Counted from the stretch's first letter, positions 8,543-18,123 are shown. The stretch is DNA of 64,000 bases from Comamonadaceae bacterium G21597-S1 (GCA_027214345.1 JAPWHR010000016.1:1-64000); one strand, 5' to 3'. Notes: a model not told the origin generated them from the letters alone. A program made the numbers and translations.

Positions 8543-9970
8543 TCACGCCGTCGTCGGCGACGGCGGGGGTCGGCGGTGGAACCAGGGCCGCGCCTGTTCG
8601 AGCTGTGCGCACAGCCGCAGCAGCAGACCCTCCTCGCCGTACCGGGCCGCGAACTGGCAACCGATGGGCAGGCCGTCCGCATCCCAGTACAACGGGACCG
8701 ATGCCGCAGGCTGGCCGGTGATGTTGAACGGGTAGGTGAACGGCAGGTACGCGCCGAGTTCGCGGATCCATGCGTCGACGTCGTCGCGCCGGATGTCGAA
8801 GCTGCCGATCGGACGTGGCGTCTGTGCCAGCGTGGGTGTGAGCCAGATGTCGTAACGCTCGAAGAAGCCCGCAATCTGCCGCGCCTGGCGGTGCAGGCCG
8901 TGCAGGTTCAGGATGAAGCGGGTCGCCGGAATCTCCCGTCCGCGTTCGGCCAGCGCATAGGTCAGCGGCTCCACCAGCGCACGGTCCGGCATCGCGCCGC
9001 CGGTGACCCGCGCGATGTTGGCCATGGTGTTGGCGGCGAACACGGTCTCGAACCCCTGCAGCAAGGCGCTGGCGTCGTAGTCGGGTGAGGCGCGTTCGAC
9101 ATGGTGGCCCAGCGACTCGCACAACTGCGCCGCATCCTGAACCGCGGCGATGCAACTGGGGTCCAGCGGCGTGCCCGACGGGGCCGTGTCCGCGAACGCG
9201 ATGCGCAGCCGCTCGCACGGGCGGGCGACCTCCTGCAGGTAGGGGCGCTCGGGCGGCACCGCCTGGTACGGGTCGCCCGGCATCGGGCCGGCGATCACGT
9301 CCAGCAGGGCCGCGCTGTCGCGCACGCTGCGGCTGACCACGTGTTGCTGCGCCAGACCGTTCAGTCCTTCGCCACCTTCCGGCCCCGCCGTCGAGCGCGC
9401 GCGCGTCGGCTTGAGGCCGAACAGTCCGCAACACGAGGCCGGGATACGGATCGACCCGCCGCCATCGGTGGCATGGGCCATGGGCACCATGCCGCTGGCC
9501 ACCGCCGCCGCTGAACCACCACTGGAGCCGCCCGGCGTCAGATCGGTGCGCCACGGATTGCGCGTCAGCCCGAACAGCTGCGACTCGGTCACGGGCGACA
9601 GGCCGAACTCCGGCGAATTGGTCTTGCCGGCGATCACCAGGCCCGAGCGCCGCATGCGCGCGACCACCTCGCTGTCGGCCGCCGGCATGTTGTTCGCATA
9701 TAGCCGCGACGCAAAGGTGGTCGGGCACCCCTTGACCGACGCGACCAGTTCCTTGACCAGGAAGGGCACGCCACAAAACGGCCCGTCGGGCAGCCCGGCC
9801 GCTATCTGTTCGCGCGCGGCGTCGTGTAGCGGGGTGACGACGGCATTGAGCCGTGGGTTGTCGCGCGCCTGGCGCTCCAGCATGGCGTCGAGCAACTCCA
9901 GCGCTGTGACCTCGCCGCGCCGGACCAGTGCGGCCAGGCCCAGCGCATCGTGGTTCTCGTAGTCGGTCAT
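8543..9970 (-). CDS. Amidase signature family hydrolase
   Basis: A 475-residue amidase. The Ser-cisSer-Lys triad is visible: K73 (LVKE), the glycine-serine loop GGSSGG at 147-152, and nucleophile S173 in GGGSIR. No signal peptide is seen. It is the last gene of the minus-strand operon and overlaps the upstream enolase-superfamily gene by 4 bp (ATGA). It probably releases ammonia or an amine from an amide intermediate of this pathway; the substrate is unknown. Confidence 0.88.
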   Translation of the reverse strand: MTDYENHDALGLAALVRRGEVTALELLDAMLERQARDNPRLNAVVTPLHDAAREQIAAGLPDGPFCGVPFLVKELVASVKGCPTTFASRLYANNMPAADSEVVARMRRSGLVIAGKTNSPEFGLSPVTESQLFGLTRNPWRTDLTPGGSSGGSAAAVASGMVPMAHATDGGGSIRIPASCCGLFGLKPTRARSTAGPEGGEGLNGLAQQHVVSRSVRDSAALLDVIAGPMPGDPYQAVPPERPYLQEVARPCERLRIAFADTAPSGTPLDPSCIAAVQDAAQLCESLGHHVERASPDYDASALLQGFETVFAANTMANIARVTGGAMPDRALVEPLTYALAERGREIPATRFILNLHGLHRQARQIAGFFERYDIWLTPTLAQTPRPIGSFDIRRDDVDAWIRELGAYLPFTYPFNITGQPAASVPLYWDADGLPIGCQFAARYGEEGLLLRLCAQLEQARPWFHRRPPPSPTTA

Positions 9971-11421
9971 GTCGCGGCCTTTCCGGCGGGCGGCCAGTCG
10001 GCCGGGGGCATGGGGGCGGTGTCATCCAGCACCGGCGCAACGCCGGAACCGAAGCCCGCACAGTCGAGCGAGGCCAGCTGCAATACGCCGTCGCGGATCC
10101 GCAGGTGCGGGCGTCCGGCGTGCAGGTGGTACAGGTCGGGGTGGGCCTGCAGGTACGCCTGCGCTTCGGCCGCGGGCCGGCCGGCGAAGCCGTCGATGAA
10201 ATGGTGCGCATTGCGCTCGACATGGGCCAGGCCGAGCAGGCTGACCAGCGCGAGATCCTGCTGCACCGACACGCCGGCCTGGGTTGTCAGGTCCTCGGCC
10301 GACATGAAGAAGGGGCCGGCTGCGCCGCCGTTCCAGCGCCGGCAGCGCGCCAGGTTGAGCACCGACTTGTAGAAACCCTTGCAGGCCTTGCTCGACACGC
10401 CGGTGTAGCCCAGCGCGCGGGCCTGCACGAAGGCGTCGAGGTCGCCGTCCGACTCGTCGATGATGACCGGCTTGAAGCGGGCCAGCGGCGCCACCGTGCG
10501 GCTCAGCGCCGCACTGCGCCGGATCGGCTGCTCCACCAGCAGCGTGGACGCACACAGGCGCTGCAGCGCCGGGGTGTCCAGCATCTGCTGCCACATCGCG
10601 GCGATGGTCTGCGCATCGTCGTACTGCTCGTTGCCGTCGAGCGTCACCCCATAAGGCTCGGTGCTGCGGTCGAGCACCGATGCGATGCGTTGCAGGCGGT
10701 CGAGGTCGGCATCGCGCTGGCCGCTGACCTTGAGCTTGAAATAGCGGTTACCGTAACCACGCACCACCTCTTCCAGGGTTTCCGGCAGGCCGTCGTCGAC
10801 CCGCGTGCCGGCGCCCTGGTCGGCGGCCACCAGCGGATCGAGCAGGCCCACGGTGTGGCGCACGTGCATCGTCTGCGACGCTTGCAGGCTGCGCAGGAAT
10901 TCGTCCATCGCGAAACCCTGCAGATCGGGCGCTAACGTGTCGGCCACGATGCCCGGCAGGTTGCACTGCATGCCGCGCCAGAACGACAGGCCCTCGATGC
11001 GCAACAAGGCGTCAAGCACGGCGCGGTCCAGCAAGGCCGGGCCGAAGCTGCAGACGAGCGCGTCCAGGCCTTGCGCGGCACCGGCCGCGAGCAGGTCGCG
11101 GTAGTGATGGGCGTGCAGCGCGAATGCGGCCAGCGGCGGGGCGGCCAGATAGGCGTCGCGCGTGAGCTCCAGCGCGCGCCGCAGCTGGTCGTGGTTCTGC
11201 GCGTCGCTCAGGGCCGGATTCTTGTCGAACCATTTGGCGCCCAGCGCCTCGGCCGCATAACCGACATCCTCGCGGCCGTCGGCATGGCGTATGCGCACGC
11301 GCGCGATCGCCTGGCGGCCCTCGGTCACGGTGATGACGCCGAAGCGGAATGGCAGGCGCAGGCGGTAGGGCGATTCGAACAGGTCGACCGACAGGACCTT
11401 GAGGCGTGGTGCGGATGGCAT
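9967..11421 (-). CDS. Enolase-superfamily protein (mandelate racemase/muconate lactonizing-like)
   Basis: A 484-residue protein with enolase-superfamily catalytic landmarks: a KxK pair in YFKLKVSG, the metal-ligand region TLDGNEQY, then LVEQP and IDES. It is about 100 residues longer than typical muconate cycloisomerases and only distantly similar to the other family member in this operon, so a separate reaction (dehydration or epimerisation of an acid sugar or amide acid) is likely. I chose ATG 11421 because residues upstream belong to another frame context. It is coupled to the amidase by ATGA. Confidence 0.72.
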   Translation of the reverse strand: MPSAPRLKVLSVDLFESPYRLRLPFRFGVITVTEGRQAIARVRIRHADGREDVGYAAEALGAKWFDKNPALSDAQNHDQLRRALELTRDAYLAAPPLAAFALHAHHYRDLLAAGAAQGLDALVCSFGPALLDRAVLDALLRIEGLSFWRGMQCNLPGIVADTLAPDLQGFAMDEFLRSLQASQTMHVRHTVGLLDPLVAADQGAGTRVDDGLPETLEEVVRGYGNRYFKLKVSGQRDADLDRLQRIASVLDRSTEPYGVTLDGNEQYDDAQTIAAMWQQMLDTPALQRLCASTLLVEQPIRRSAALSRTVAPLARFKPVIIDESDGDLDAFVQARALGYTGVSSKACKGFYKSVLNLARCRRWNGGAAGPFFMSAEDLTTQAGVSVQQDLALVSLLGLAHVERNAHHFIDGFAGRPAAEAQAYLQAHPDLYHLHAGRPHLRIRDGVLQLASLDCAGFGSGVAPVLDDTAPMPPADWPPAGKAAT

Positions 11422-11441
11422 GCAGACTCCCGTGACGATGA

Positions 11442-12287
11442 TCAGCCGCCGTGCGCCGGCACCAGCGCCTCCAGCAGGCCGCGCAGGTAACCGATGGCGC
11501 GCGCCGCGCAGGCGGGGCCGTCGGGTTGGTAGATGAAGGGTTCGACCGCGACCCAGCCGGCATACCGGTGTTGCTGCAGCACGCGCAGCGTATCGGCGAA
11601 ACGCTGCGCGCCCTGGCCGGGGCCTTGCAGGTTTCCGTCGTTGACCTGCACATGGGCCAGCAGGCCGGTGGGCAACCAGCGCGCCAGCAGCGTGGCAACG
11701 TCGTCGGACTCGCCGCGTGCGACGGCGGAGCAATCGAGCATCGTGCACAGGGCCGGCTGGTCGATGGCGCGGACGATCTCGACCGCTTCGGCGATTGTCA
11801 CGACGAAGTCGGCGTGCGGCGGCGCGAGTGCCTCGATGCAATAGACAACGCCGGCATCGCGCGCGTGATCGGCGACGGCGGCCCAGGCATCGATGCCGCG
11901 CTGGCGTGCCGAGGCCGGATCGGCGTCATCGCCGATACGGCGCTGCGCGGGCGAGCCGTGCACCAGCACCGACCCCCCGAGTTCGGCGCACAGGTCGATC
12001 AGCCGATGCATATGCTCCAACGTGCGCGCCCGGACCGCGGCATCGGCCGAGGTGATCGACAGGCCGTCCGGCCTGGCCAGCAGCCAGTGCAGGCCGCTGA
12101 CGGCAATGCCGGCATCACGCGCGGCGCGGCGAATGGCCGCGCGTCGCGCCGTGTCGATGGCCTGGGGTGTGTCGGCCAGCGTGTACGGTGCGACCTCCAG
12201 GCCGTCGTAGCCCAGCGCCGCCGCGAACACGCACTGGTCTTCGAACGCCATGGGCGCCAGCACCTCGTTGCACAAGGCCAGGCGCAT
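11442..12287 (-). CDS. Sugar phosphate isomerase/epimerase-type TIM-barrel protein
   Basis: A 281-residue AP-endonuclease-2/xylose-isomerase-like TIM barrel. Metal-ligand-type residues are seen in VVYCIEAL (Glu), MLDCSAV (Asp), HVQVNDGN (His) and WVAVEPF (Glu). Such proteins act as hydroxypyruvate isomerases, inosose dehydratases or keto-sugar epimerases. It lies between the transporter ATPase and the second enolase-superfamily gene, with short gaps, so it is part of the same catabolic operon. Confidence 0.82.
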   Translation of the reverse strand: MRLALCNEVLAPMAFEDQCVFAAALGYDGLEVAPYTLADTPQAIDTARRAAIRRAARDAGIAVSGLHWLLARPDGLSITSADAAVRARTLEHMHRLIDLCAELGGSVLVHGSPAQRRIGDDADPASARQRGIDAWAAVADHARDAGVVYCIEALAPPHADFVVTIAEAVEIVRAIDQPALCTMLDCSAVARGESDDVATLLARWLPTGLLAHVQVNDGNLQGPGQGAQRFADTLRVLQQHRYAGWVAVEPFIYQPDGPACAARAIGYLRGLLEALVPAHGG

Positions 12288-12316
12288 CGGCGTGGACTCC
12301 GTATGCGGCCGCGCCG

Positions 12317-13177
12317 TCACCACTGCGGGCCGGCGCGCGCATCGCGCTTGGCCGCGGTACCCGCCAGCTCGGAATAGATCTCGAACGACAGACGGCCCAG
12401 CTCCGGGTCGGCGCGGGTTTCGGCGACACGCGGGCGCGCGATCGGCACGGTGCGGATGCTGGCCACCCGGCCCGGGCGGGCCGACATGACGACGACCCGG
12501 TCGGCCAGGAAGGCCGCCTCCGGAATCGAGTGGGTGACGAACACGATGGTCTTGCGTTGCCGGGACGTGGTGCTGCTCTCGCCCCAGATGCGCAGCAGCT
12601 CGATGTTCATCTCGTCGCGCGTCATTGCGTCGAGGGCGCCGAAGGGTTCGTCCATCAGCAGGATGGGCGGGTCCATGATCAGTGCACGGCACAAGGAAGC
12701 GCGCTGCTGCATGCCGCCGGACAGCTCCGCCGGCCGCTTGTGGACGAAGTCGCCCAGCCCGACCAGCTGCAGCAGCTCGATCGCCCGGTCCCGGAACTGC
12801 GACGGATTCTGGTCCGACAGTTCCACCGGCAACAACACGTTGTCCAGCACCGAGCGCCACTTGAGCAGCAATGCCGCCTGGAATACCATGCCGACCTTGG
12901 GCACCGGCTTTTCGACCCGGCTGCCGTCGACCACGATGCTGCCGCTGGTCACCGGCCGCAAGCCGGCGATGGCCCGCATCAGGGTCGACTTGCCACAGCC
13001 GCTCGGTCCGACCAGGGCGACGAACTCGCCCTCGAAGATCTCCAGCGTGATGTCGCGCAAGGCTTCGACCGGCCCGCTGTCGGCCTGGTAGATCATTCCG
13101 GCCCCGTCGACGCGGATCATGACGCGGCGCGCGCCGGCGTCGCCGGCCGCATCCGGGCCTGTGTCACGCGTCGCCAT
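12317..13177 (-). CDS. ABC transporter ATP-binding protein (nitrate/sulfonate/taurine type)
   Basis: A 286-residue ATPase of the SsuB/TauB/ThiZ class. Walker A is GPSGCGKST (about 57-65), the signature LSGGM (about 153), Walker B ILLMDEP, and the switch histidine is in FVTHS. The first 19 residues may not be translated, as a second ATG gives a more usual start (MIRVDG). It is encoded next to its binding protein and permease, forming a complete importer. Confidence 0.92.
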   Translation of the reverse strand: MATRDTGPDAAGDAGARRVMIRVDGAGMIYQADSGPVEALRDITLEIFEGEFVALVGPSGCGKSTLMRAIAGLRPVTSGSIVVDGSRVEKPVPKVGMVFQAALLLKWRSVLDNVLLPVELSDQNPSQFRDRAIELLQLVGLGDFVHKRPAELSGGMQQRASLCRALIMDPPILLMDEPFGALDAMTRDEMNIELLRIWGESSTTSRQRKTIVFVTHSIPEAAFLADRVVVMSARPGRVASIRTVPIARPRVAETRADPELGRLSFEIYSELAGTAAKRDARAGPQW

Positions 13178-13210
13178 GTCTGTCCTCGCCCGGCATTGCG
13201 CGACCTGCCA

Positions 13211-14227
13211 TCACTTGACCGGCAGCGGCATTGCCACCTTGGTGAAATAGTCCATGCTGTAGACCGTCTTGCAGTCGACCTTCTTCGGCAATCCCATGTA
13301 GGTGTTGACGATGTCGGTGGAGGTGCACATCTTCTTCTCGTCGATCCAGCCGATGCCCTTGTCGGCATACATCCTGGTGCGCATCAGCTCCAATCCCAGC
13401 ATCATGTTGGGTTCGATGATGGACAGGTCGATCTCCGGTACGCGCTTCTTGAAGATGGCCAGCGCCGCCTTGGGATCGTTCATGACGTCGCGCCAACCCA
13501 TGTAGGAGGCCTCGAGGAAGGCCCGCAGCTGCTTCGGCTTGTTCTTCATCGTCGACTCGCCGGCGATGATCGACATGCTGTACAGGTCGAAACCGGCATC
13601 GGCCCACGGCATCATGACGGCGTTGCCCACGCCCATGGCCTTCTCGTAGAACGGCAGGCCGGTCGTATAGTCGCCCACGACGTCGACGCGTTTTTCCGCC
13701 AGTGCCGCGATCTTCGCGGTCGGCTCGATGTTGACCCAGGTGACCTTGCTCTGGTCGATGTTGTGCAGCTTGGCGAATGCCGGCCAGGCCTGGCGCTGGC
13801 CGTCGCCGGCCGGCGCGCCGATGGTCTTGCCTTCGAGGTCCTTGGGTTTGCCCAGCGGACTGTCCTTGCGGCTGAAGAAGTTCAGCGGGGTCTTGTCGAA
13901 CACCATGCCCACCATCTTGACGCGGGCGCCGCGCGCGTTGGCCGCTAGCACCGCGACCGTGTCGGCCAGGCCGGCGTCCGCGCGGTCGGTATCGACCTTG
14001 GCGATCGAATCACCGGAGCCCTTGGAGTTCTCCAGCGTCACGTCCAGGCCGGCCTTGGCGTAGTAGCCCTTCTCGAGGGCCACCCAGTAGGCCGCATGGT
14101 CGCCCACCGCAAACCAGTTCAGCGAGAACGTGAATTTCTCGGTTGCCTGCGCGGATGCGCCTGCCGCCGAGAGTGCGAGGGCGGTTGCCGCCAGCGTCCG
14201 CCAGAGAGGTTTCAGTTTGCTGTGCAT
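13211..14227 (-). CDS. ABC transporter substrate-binding protein (NMT1/THI5-like)
   Basis: A 338-residue exported protein with a signal peptide cleaved after ASA/QA (about residue 26). The NMT1 fold follows, with the typical opening FSLNWFAVGDHAAYWVA. This family binds pyrimidine precursors, sulfonates, nitrate or aromatic and heterocyclic compounds. With the neighbouring ATPase and permease it supplies substrate to the operon. The ligand cannot be read from sequence, but an amide- or heterocycle-containing compound fits the amidase. Confidence 0.9.
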   Translation of the reverse strand: MHSKLKPLWRTLAATALALSAAGASAQATEKFTFSLNWFAVGDHAAYWVALEKGYYAKAGLDVTLENSKGSGDSIAKVDTDRADAGLADTVAVLAANARGARVKMVGMVFDKTPLNFFSRKDSPLGKPKDLEGKTIGAPAGDGQRQAWPAFAKLHNIDQSKVTWVNIEPTAKIAALAEKRVDVVGDYTTGLPFYEKAMGVGNAVMMPWADAGFDLYSMSIIAGESTMKNKPKQLRAFLEASYMGWRDVMNDPKAALAIFKKRVPEIDLSIIEPNMMLGLELMRTRMYADKGIGWIDEKKMCTSTDIVNTYMGLPKKVDCKTVYSMDYFTKVAMPLPVK

Positions 14228-14279
14228 CGTTCACTCCTTTGCAGTTGGAAAAAGTTGCTCCATCGACCACCACCACCAC

Positions 14280-15056
14280 TCACATGTCCTCGGCCCACGG
14301 GACCAGCAGCCGGGACAGGGCTGCGACAAATCCGAACAGCAGCAGCCCCAGAATCGACGTCCATACCAGCGCCGCGAACGCCACCGGCGTGTTCATGCTG
14401 CTCTGGGTCGTGATGATCACGTAGCCCAGGCCGGCCTGCGAGGCGACGAATTCGCCGACGATCGCGCCGACCACGGCCGCCGTCGCCGTGACCTTGAGCG
14501 CCGACAGGATGTAGGGATAGGCATTCGGGACGCGGATCTTCAGGAACACCTTCCACTTGGGTGCATTGAACACCCGGCCCAGGTCGACGATGTCCTGGTC
14601 GATCTGGGTCAGTCCGACCGAGGTGTTGATGACGACCGGGAAAAAGCCGATCAGGGCGCCGATCAGCATATTGGGCACGATACCGTAGCCCATCCACATC
14701 AGGAACAGCGGCGCGATCGCCACCTTGGGCAGGGTGTTGACGAAGACCAGGAACGGCGTGAGCGCGTTGGCCCAGGTGCTCGACCATGCGATGGCCACGC
14801 CCAGCAGGACGCCGCCGACACCGGCCAGCACGAAGGCACCGACGATCTCGACCGCGGTGACCCAGATATGCCCGGCCCAGCGGATCTCGTCGCCGAACAT
14901 CGCACGCACGACCGACATCGGGCTGGGCAGCAGGTATTCGCGCATGCCCAGGAACGTGACCGCCAGCTGCCACAACACGATGAATCCGGCAAATATGGCG
15001 AATGCCGGCCAGTGCCGGCCCAGGCTGCGGGCGATGGTGCGTACGGTTTTATTCAC
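14280..15056 (-). CDS. ABC transporter permease (SsuC/TauC type)
   Basis: A 258-residue inner-membrane permease with about six transmembrane helices and a BPD_transp_1 domain. The EAA-like loop is represented by GRVFNAPKWKVFLKIRVPN. The GTG at 15056 is my preferred start (VNKTVRTIARS); it overlaps the upstream gene by 8 bp. An in-frame ATG at 15101 would overlap by 53 bp. It belongs to the importer with the two genes downstream. Confidence 0.9.
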   Translation of the reverse strand: MNKTVRTIARSLGRHWPAFAIFAGFIVLWQLAVTFLGMREYLLPSPMSVVRAMFGDEIRWAGHIWVTAVEIVGAFVLAGVGGVLLGVAIAWSSTWANALTPFLVFVNTLPKVAIAPLFLMWMGYGIVPNMLIGALIGFFPVVINTSVGLTQIDQDIVDLGRVFNAPKWKVFLKIRVPNAYPYILSALKVTATAAVVGAIVGEFVASQAGLGYVIITTQSSMNTPVAFAALVWTSILGLLLFGFVAALSRLLVPWAEDM

Positions 15057-16182
15057 GATAGGCCTCCAGCGCGTGGCGGCGCACATGGTCTTCGTCGACA
15101 TCCACGCCCAGGCCCGGCCCGGTGGGCAGGCGGACCGTGCCGCCGCCTTGCCAGACGCGGTGGTGCAGGAACGGGGAATCGATGTATTGAGGGCCGTTCA
15201 GTGCCAGCGGGTTGATATCGAACACGCTGGCCAGGTGCAGGCCGGCGGCCAGCCCCAGGTCGGTCTCGGTCAGGCCGGACATCGACAACTCGAGCCCGGC
15301 CGATTGCGCCATCTCGCACAGGCGCCGGGACAGGTACAGGCCCGCATTGCGCTGCACCTTGGCCACCGCCACCCCGATGGCGTCGGCGCGGATGTATTCG
15401 AGCAGGTCGGGCAGGGCGCGCAGGGATTCGTCGAGTGCGATCGGCACGGGGCTGGCGGCGACCAGGCGCCGGTAGCCCGACAGGTTCAGGCCATCCAGCG
15501 GCTGTTCGAAATGGCTGACGCCGCAATCGGCGAAGGCCCGCGCCTGGCGCATCGCGGCATCGATGCGGTAGCCGCGGTTGGCGTCGACCAGCAGGGCGCC
15601 ATCGGGGGCGGCGGCGCGGGTGCGCCGGACCAGTTCCAGGTCGGCGGCCGGCCCGTGCATGCCGACCTTGACGTCGAATGCGGTGTAACCGGCCTCGAGC
15701 CCCTGGGCCACCGCGTCGCCGGCGCCGCCGGGGTCGGCGACCGACACCATCCAGGTGAGGTCGAACGTGGTGCGGCGGCAGCCGCCGAGCAGCTGGTGCA
15801 CCGGCTTGCCCAGGGCCCGGCCCCAGGCGTCGTGCGCGGCCACGTCGATCGCCGACTTGGCCAGCGGAGAACCGGGCGACAGGCCCGGGTTGATCGCCCG
15901 TCCCATGGCCCGGTGCAGCGCATCGAGGTTCCAGACCTCGATGCCGATCACCGCCGGCGCCAGGTAGTGGCGCAGCGTCGAGACGATGGTCTCGGTGGTC
16001 TCGTAGGTCCAGCGCGGCGTCGGCGTGGCTTCGCCCCAGCCGCACACGCCGCTGTCGGTGGTGAGCTTGACCAGCACCCGGTGCGACAGGCTGCCGGGCG
16101 CGCCGGCCACTCCGCCGGCGAGCACGAACACCGACTTGAACGCCAGGCCCAGCGTGAACACCTCGATGCGGGCGATTTTCAT
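15049..16182 (-). CDS. Mandelate racemase/muconate lactonizing enzyme family protein
   Basis: A 377-residue enolase-superfamily enzyme. The N-terminal capping domain covers about 1-125. The barrel has FDVKVG (catalytic Lys region), the metal ligands DANRG, FEQP and LDES, and a later Met/Ser-rich acid-base region. Length and layout match MLE/dipeptide-epimerase/cycloisomerase enzymes that abstract a proton alpha to a carboxylate. The start ATG 16182 (MKIARIEVF) matches the family. It lies between the epimerase and transporter genes in one operon. Confidence 0.9.
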   Translation of the reverse strand: MKIARIEVFTLGLAFKSVFVLAGGVAGAPGSLSHRVLVKLTTDSGVCGWGEATPTPRWTYETTETIVSTLRHYLAPAVIGIEVWNLDALHRAMGRAINPGLSPGSPLAKSAIDVAAHDAWGRALGKPVHQLLGGCRRTTFDLTWMVSVADPGGAGDAVAQGLEAGYTAFDVKVGMHGPAADLELVRRTRAAAPDGALLVDANRGYRIDAAMRQARAFADCGVSHFEQPLDGLNLSGYRRLVAASPVPIALDESLRALPDLLEYIRADAIGVAVAKVQRNAGLYLSRRLCEMAQSAGLELSMSGLTETDLGLAAGLHLASVFDINPLALNGPQYIDSPFLHHRVWQGGGTVRLPTGPGLGVDVDEDHVRRHALEAYRE

Positions 16183-16254
16183 CCGCGTCTGCCCCCCGGC
16201 GGTGCCGTCACGCATGCGTGCCGTGCCCGCGACAGCCCGGCGCGCCGGCGCGGC

Positions 16255-17328
16255 TCAGAATTTGCCATCCCGGACCTCGAACTTCGTGGGCTTGTCCAGC
16301 GAGGGCTGCTTGCTGCCGACCCAGTGCGCCGTCCAGTCGAGCATCGCGGCCAGTGGCACGACCGGGTATCCGAACAGTCCGGCCGCCAGGGTGGTGTTCG
16401 ACAACAGGGCGGTCGGGGCCTCCTGGCCGGTGATGCGGGCCTGCGTGCCCAGGCGGCTGGCGAGTGATTCGGCCAGCCAGCGTACCGACAGGGTTTCGGG
16501 GCCGGTGCAGTTGATCGGCGTCGTCGGCGTCGTGCAATGGCGCAGGCAGCGCAGCACCTGGGCATTGGCATCGCCTTGCCAGATCACATTGACATGACCC
16601 ATGGTGACATCCACCGGCTCGCCGCGGAACACCTTGCTGGCGATGTCGTGCAGCACGCCATACCGCAGGTCGATCGCATAGTTCAGGCGAAAGATGCGGC
16701 CGGCGTTGCCATGCCGGGACGAGAAATAGCTGAACATGCGCTCGCGGCCGAGGCAGGACTGCGCATATTCGCCGATGGGCGCCAGCGCGGTGTCTTCACC
16801 GGCCCCGGGTTGGCCGATCGGCGTCAGCGGGTAGACGTTCCCGGTCGAAAAGGCGACGATGCGGGCTTCGCGCAAGGTGTCGGCCACCAGGGCCGGCACG
16901 TGGGTGTTCATGGCCCAGGTCAGCGGCTGGTTGCCGGTGGCACCGAACTTGTGGCCGGCCGCGAAGATGACGTTGGGGACACGTGGCAGCGCTTCGACAC
17001 TGGCACGATCGAGCAGGTCGGCCGCGATGGTCTCGATTCCGTGTTGCTGCAACCGGGTGCGGACCTGCGGGTCACTGAACCGGGCCACGCCGATGACGCG
17101 CTTGCCGGGCGCGGCGTTGCGCGCCAGGCGTGCCAGCGTCGGCCCCATCTTGCCGGCCACACCCAGGATCATGATGTCGCCGTCGACCTGCGCCAGGTCA
17201 TCGATCAGGGCCTGGCTGGGGCGGACCAGGAAATCTTCCAGCGCGTCCACCGAATCCAGACGATCCGGCAGATGGGCCGGATCCAGGACCCGGGCCTGAG
17301 GGTTCGTATCCAACGCTTGTCGGTCCAT
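16255..17328 (-). CDS. NAD(P)-dependent epimerase/dehydratase family protein
   Basis: A 357-residue extended SDR-like protein. A Rossmann GVAGKMGP dinucleotide motif lies near residues 56-63, preceded by an unusual N-terminal extension of about 50 residues. The usual catalytic YxxxK is replaced or displaced: [13 protein letters not shown] has Tyr but no clear Lys three residues on, so activity may differ from classical epimerases. It is the first gene of the operon, directly downstream of a strong sigma70-like promoter with operator palindromes. Confidence 0.75.
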   Translation of the reverse strand: MDRQALDTNPQARVLDPAHLPDRLDSVDALEDFLVRPSQALIDDLAQVDGDIMILGVAGKMGPTLARLARNAAPGKRVIGVARFSDPQVRTRLQQHGIETIAADLLDRASVEALPRVPNVIFAAGHKFGATGNQPLTWAMNTHVPALVADTLREARIVAFSTGNVYPLTPIGQPGAGEDTALAPIGEYAQSCLGRERMFSYFSSRHGNAGRIFRLNYAIDLRYGVLHDIASKVFRGEPVDVTMGHVNVIWQGDANAQVLRCLRHCTTPTTPINCTGPETLSVRWLAESLASRLGTQARITGQEAPTALLSNTTLAAGLFGYPVVPLAAMLDWTAHWVGSKQPSLDKPTKFEVRDGKF

Positions 17329-17349
17329 GCCTGTTCCAGTTGTCGAGGT

Positions 17350-17399
17350 TTGTCGACAAGTCTAGGGACTTCATGGTGCAGCGTCAACCGTTTGGTTGA
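17350..17399 (-). promoter_or_regulatory. Sigma70-type promoter with two operator palindromes
   Basis: On the minus strand TTGACG (17387-17382) and TAGACT (17364-17359) are separated by exactly 17 bp. A perfect inverted repeat TCAACC-gttt-GGTTGA (17384-17399) overlaps the -35 box, and the palindrome TTGTCGACAA (17350-17359) sits at the -10/transcription start. It drives the epimerase operon. The TetR gene just upstream is the obvious candidate repressor. Confidence 0.75.
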
Positions 17400-17442
17400 A
17401 AACGGCTGAGAACGGCCTGCGGTCAGGCGGTGGCAGCTGGCG

Positions 17443-18123
17443 TCAGGGACGCAGGCCGGCCATCGCGAAGGCGACCACGTGCCGGCGGTAGGCCGCCACG
17501 GCGTCGTCGGCACACAGGTCGCGGCCGAAGATGGATGACAGGGTGAGTCGGTTCGAGAAGAAGAAATACGACATGCCGGCAACCGAGATGTAGAACTCGA
17601 CGGGATCGACACCGCGACGGAAGACACGGGCCTTGATGCCGCGCGCCAGCGTCTGGGCGATCAGCTCGATCAGCGGCGAGTTGGTGTCGCGGATCGCGTC
17701 GGAGTCGCGCACATGGCGCGCGCCCGCGGCATTCTCGTGATTGAGCAGGCCGATGAAGTCGGGATGCTGCGACAGGTAGTCGAACGAGAACCCGATCAGC
17801 GACTCCATCGCAGCCCCGGGTTGCATCTGGCCCAGATTCAGGCTGCGCTCCTGGGTGCGGATTTCCGCATACACCGTCTCCAGCGCCGACCGATACAGAC
17901 CGTCCTTGTTGCCGAAGTAGTAGTAGATCAACTGCTTGTTGACGCCGGCGCGGCTGGCAATCGTGTTCACCCGCGCGCCGGTCAGCCCGTGAGCGGCGAA
18001 CTCCGCCCGGGCCGCCGCCAGGATGGCCGCGCGGGAGCCGGCAGGGTCGCCATCCGCCTGGTTCGGTGCCGCAGCGCTGCGACGTACGGGAGTCTTGTGC
18101 GCGGTCATGGTTCTTGCGGGCAT
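17443..18123 (-). CDS. TetR-family transcriptional regulator
   Basis: A 226-residue regulator. The N-terminal helix-turn-helix covers about 30-75 (INTIASRAGVNKQLIYYYFGNKDGLY without internal gaps in the motif), followed by an all-helical ligand-binding domain. The effector domain resembles the RutR-like group (TetR_C family). It lies immediately upstream of, and in the same direction as, the epimerase operon, whose promoter carries two palindromes; autoregulation and operon control are inferred. Confidence 0.88.
   Translation of the reverse strand: MPARTMTAHKTPVRRSAAAPNQADGDPAGSRAAILAAARAEFAAHGLTGARVNTIASRAGVNKQLIYYYFGNKDGLYRSALETVYAEIRTQERSLNLGQMQPGAAMESLIGFSFDYLSQHPDFIGLLNHENAAGARHVRDSDAIRDTNSPLIELIAQTLARGIKARVFRRGVDPVEFYISVAGMSYFFFSNRLTLSSIFGRDLCADDAVAAYRRHVVAFAMAGLRP

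Noticed and set aside
6520-8874. 784-residue open frame on the minus strand
   Set aside because: It lies opposite phaM and the FIST gene, both of which show family motifs and ribosome-binding sites. Long antisense frames are common in such high-GC DNA.
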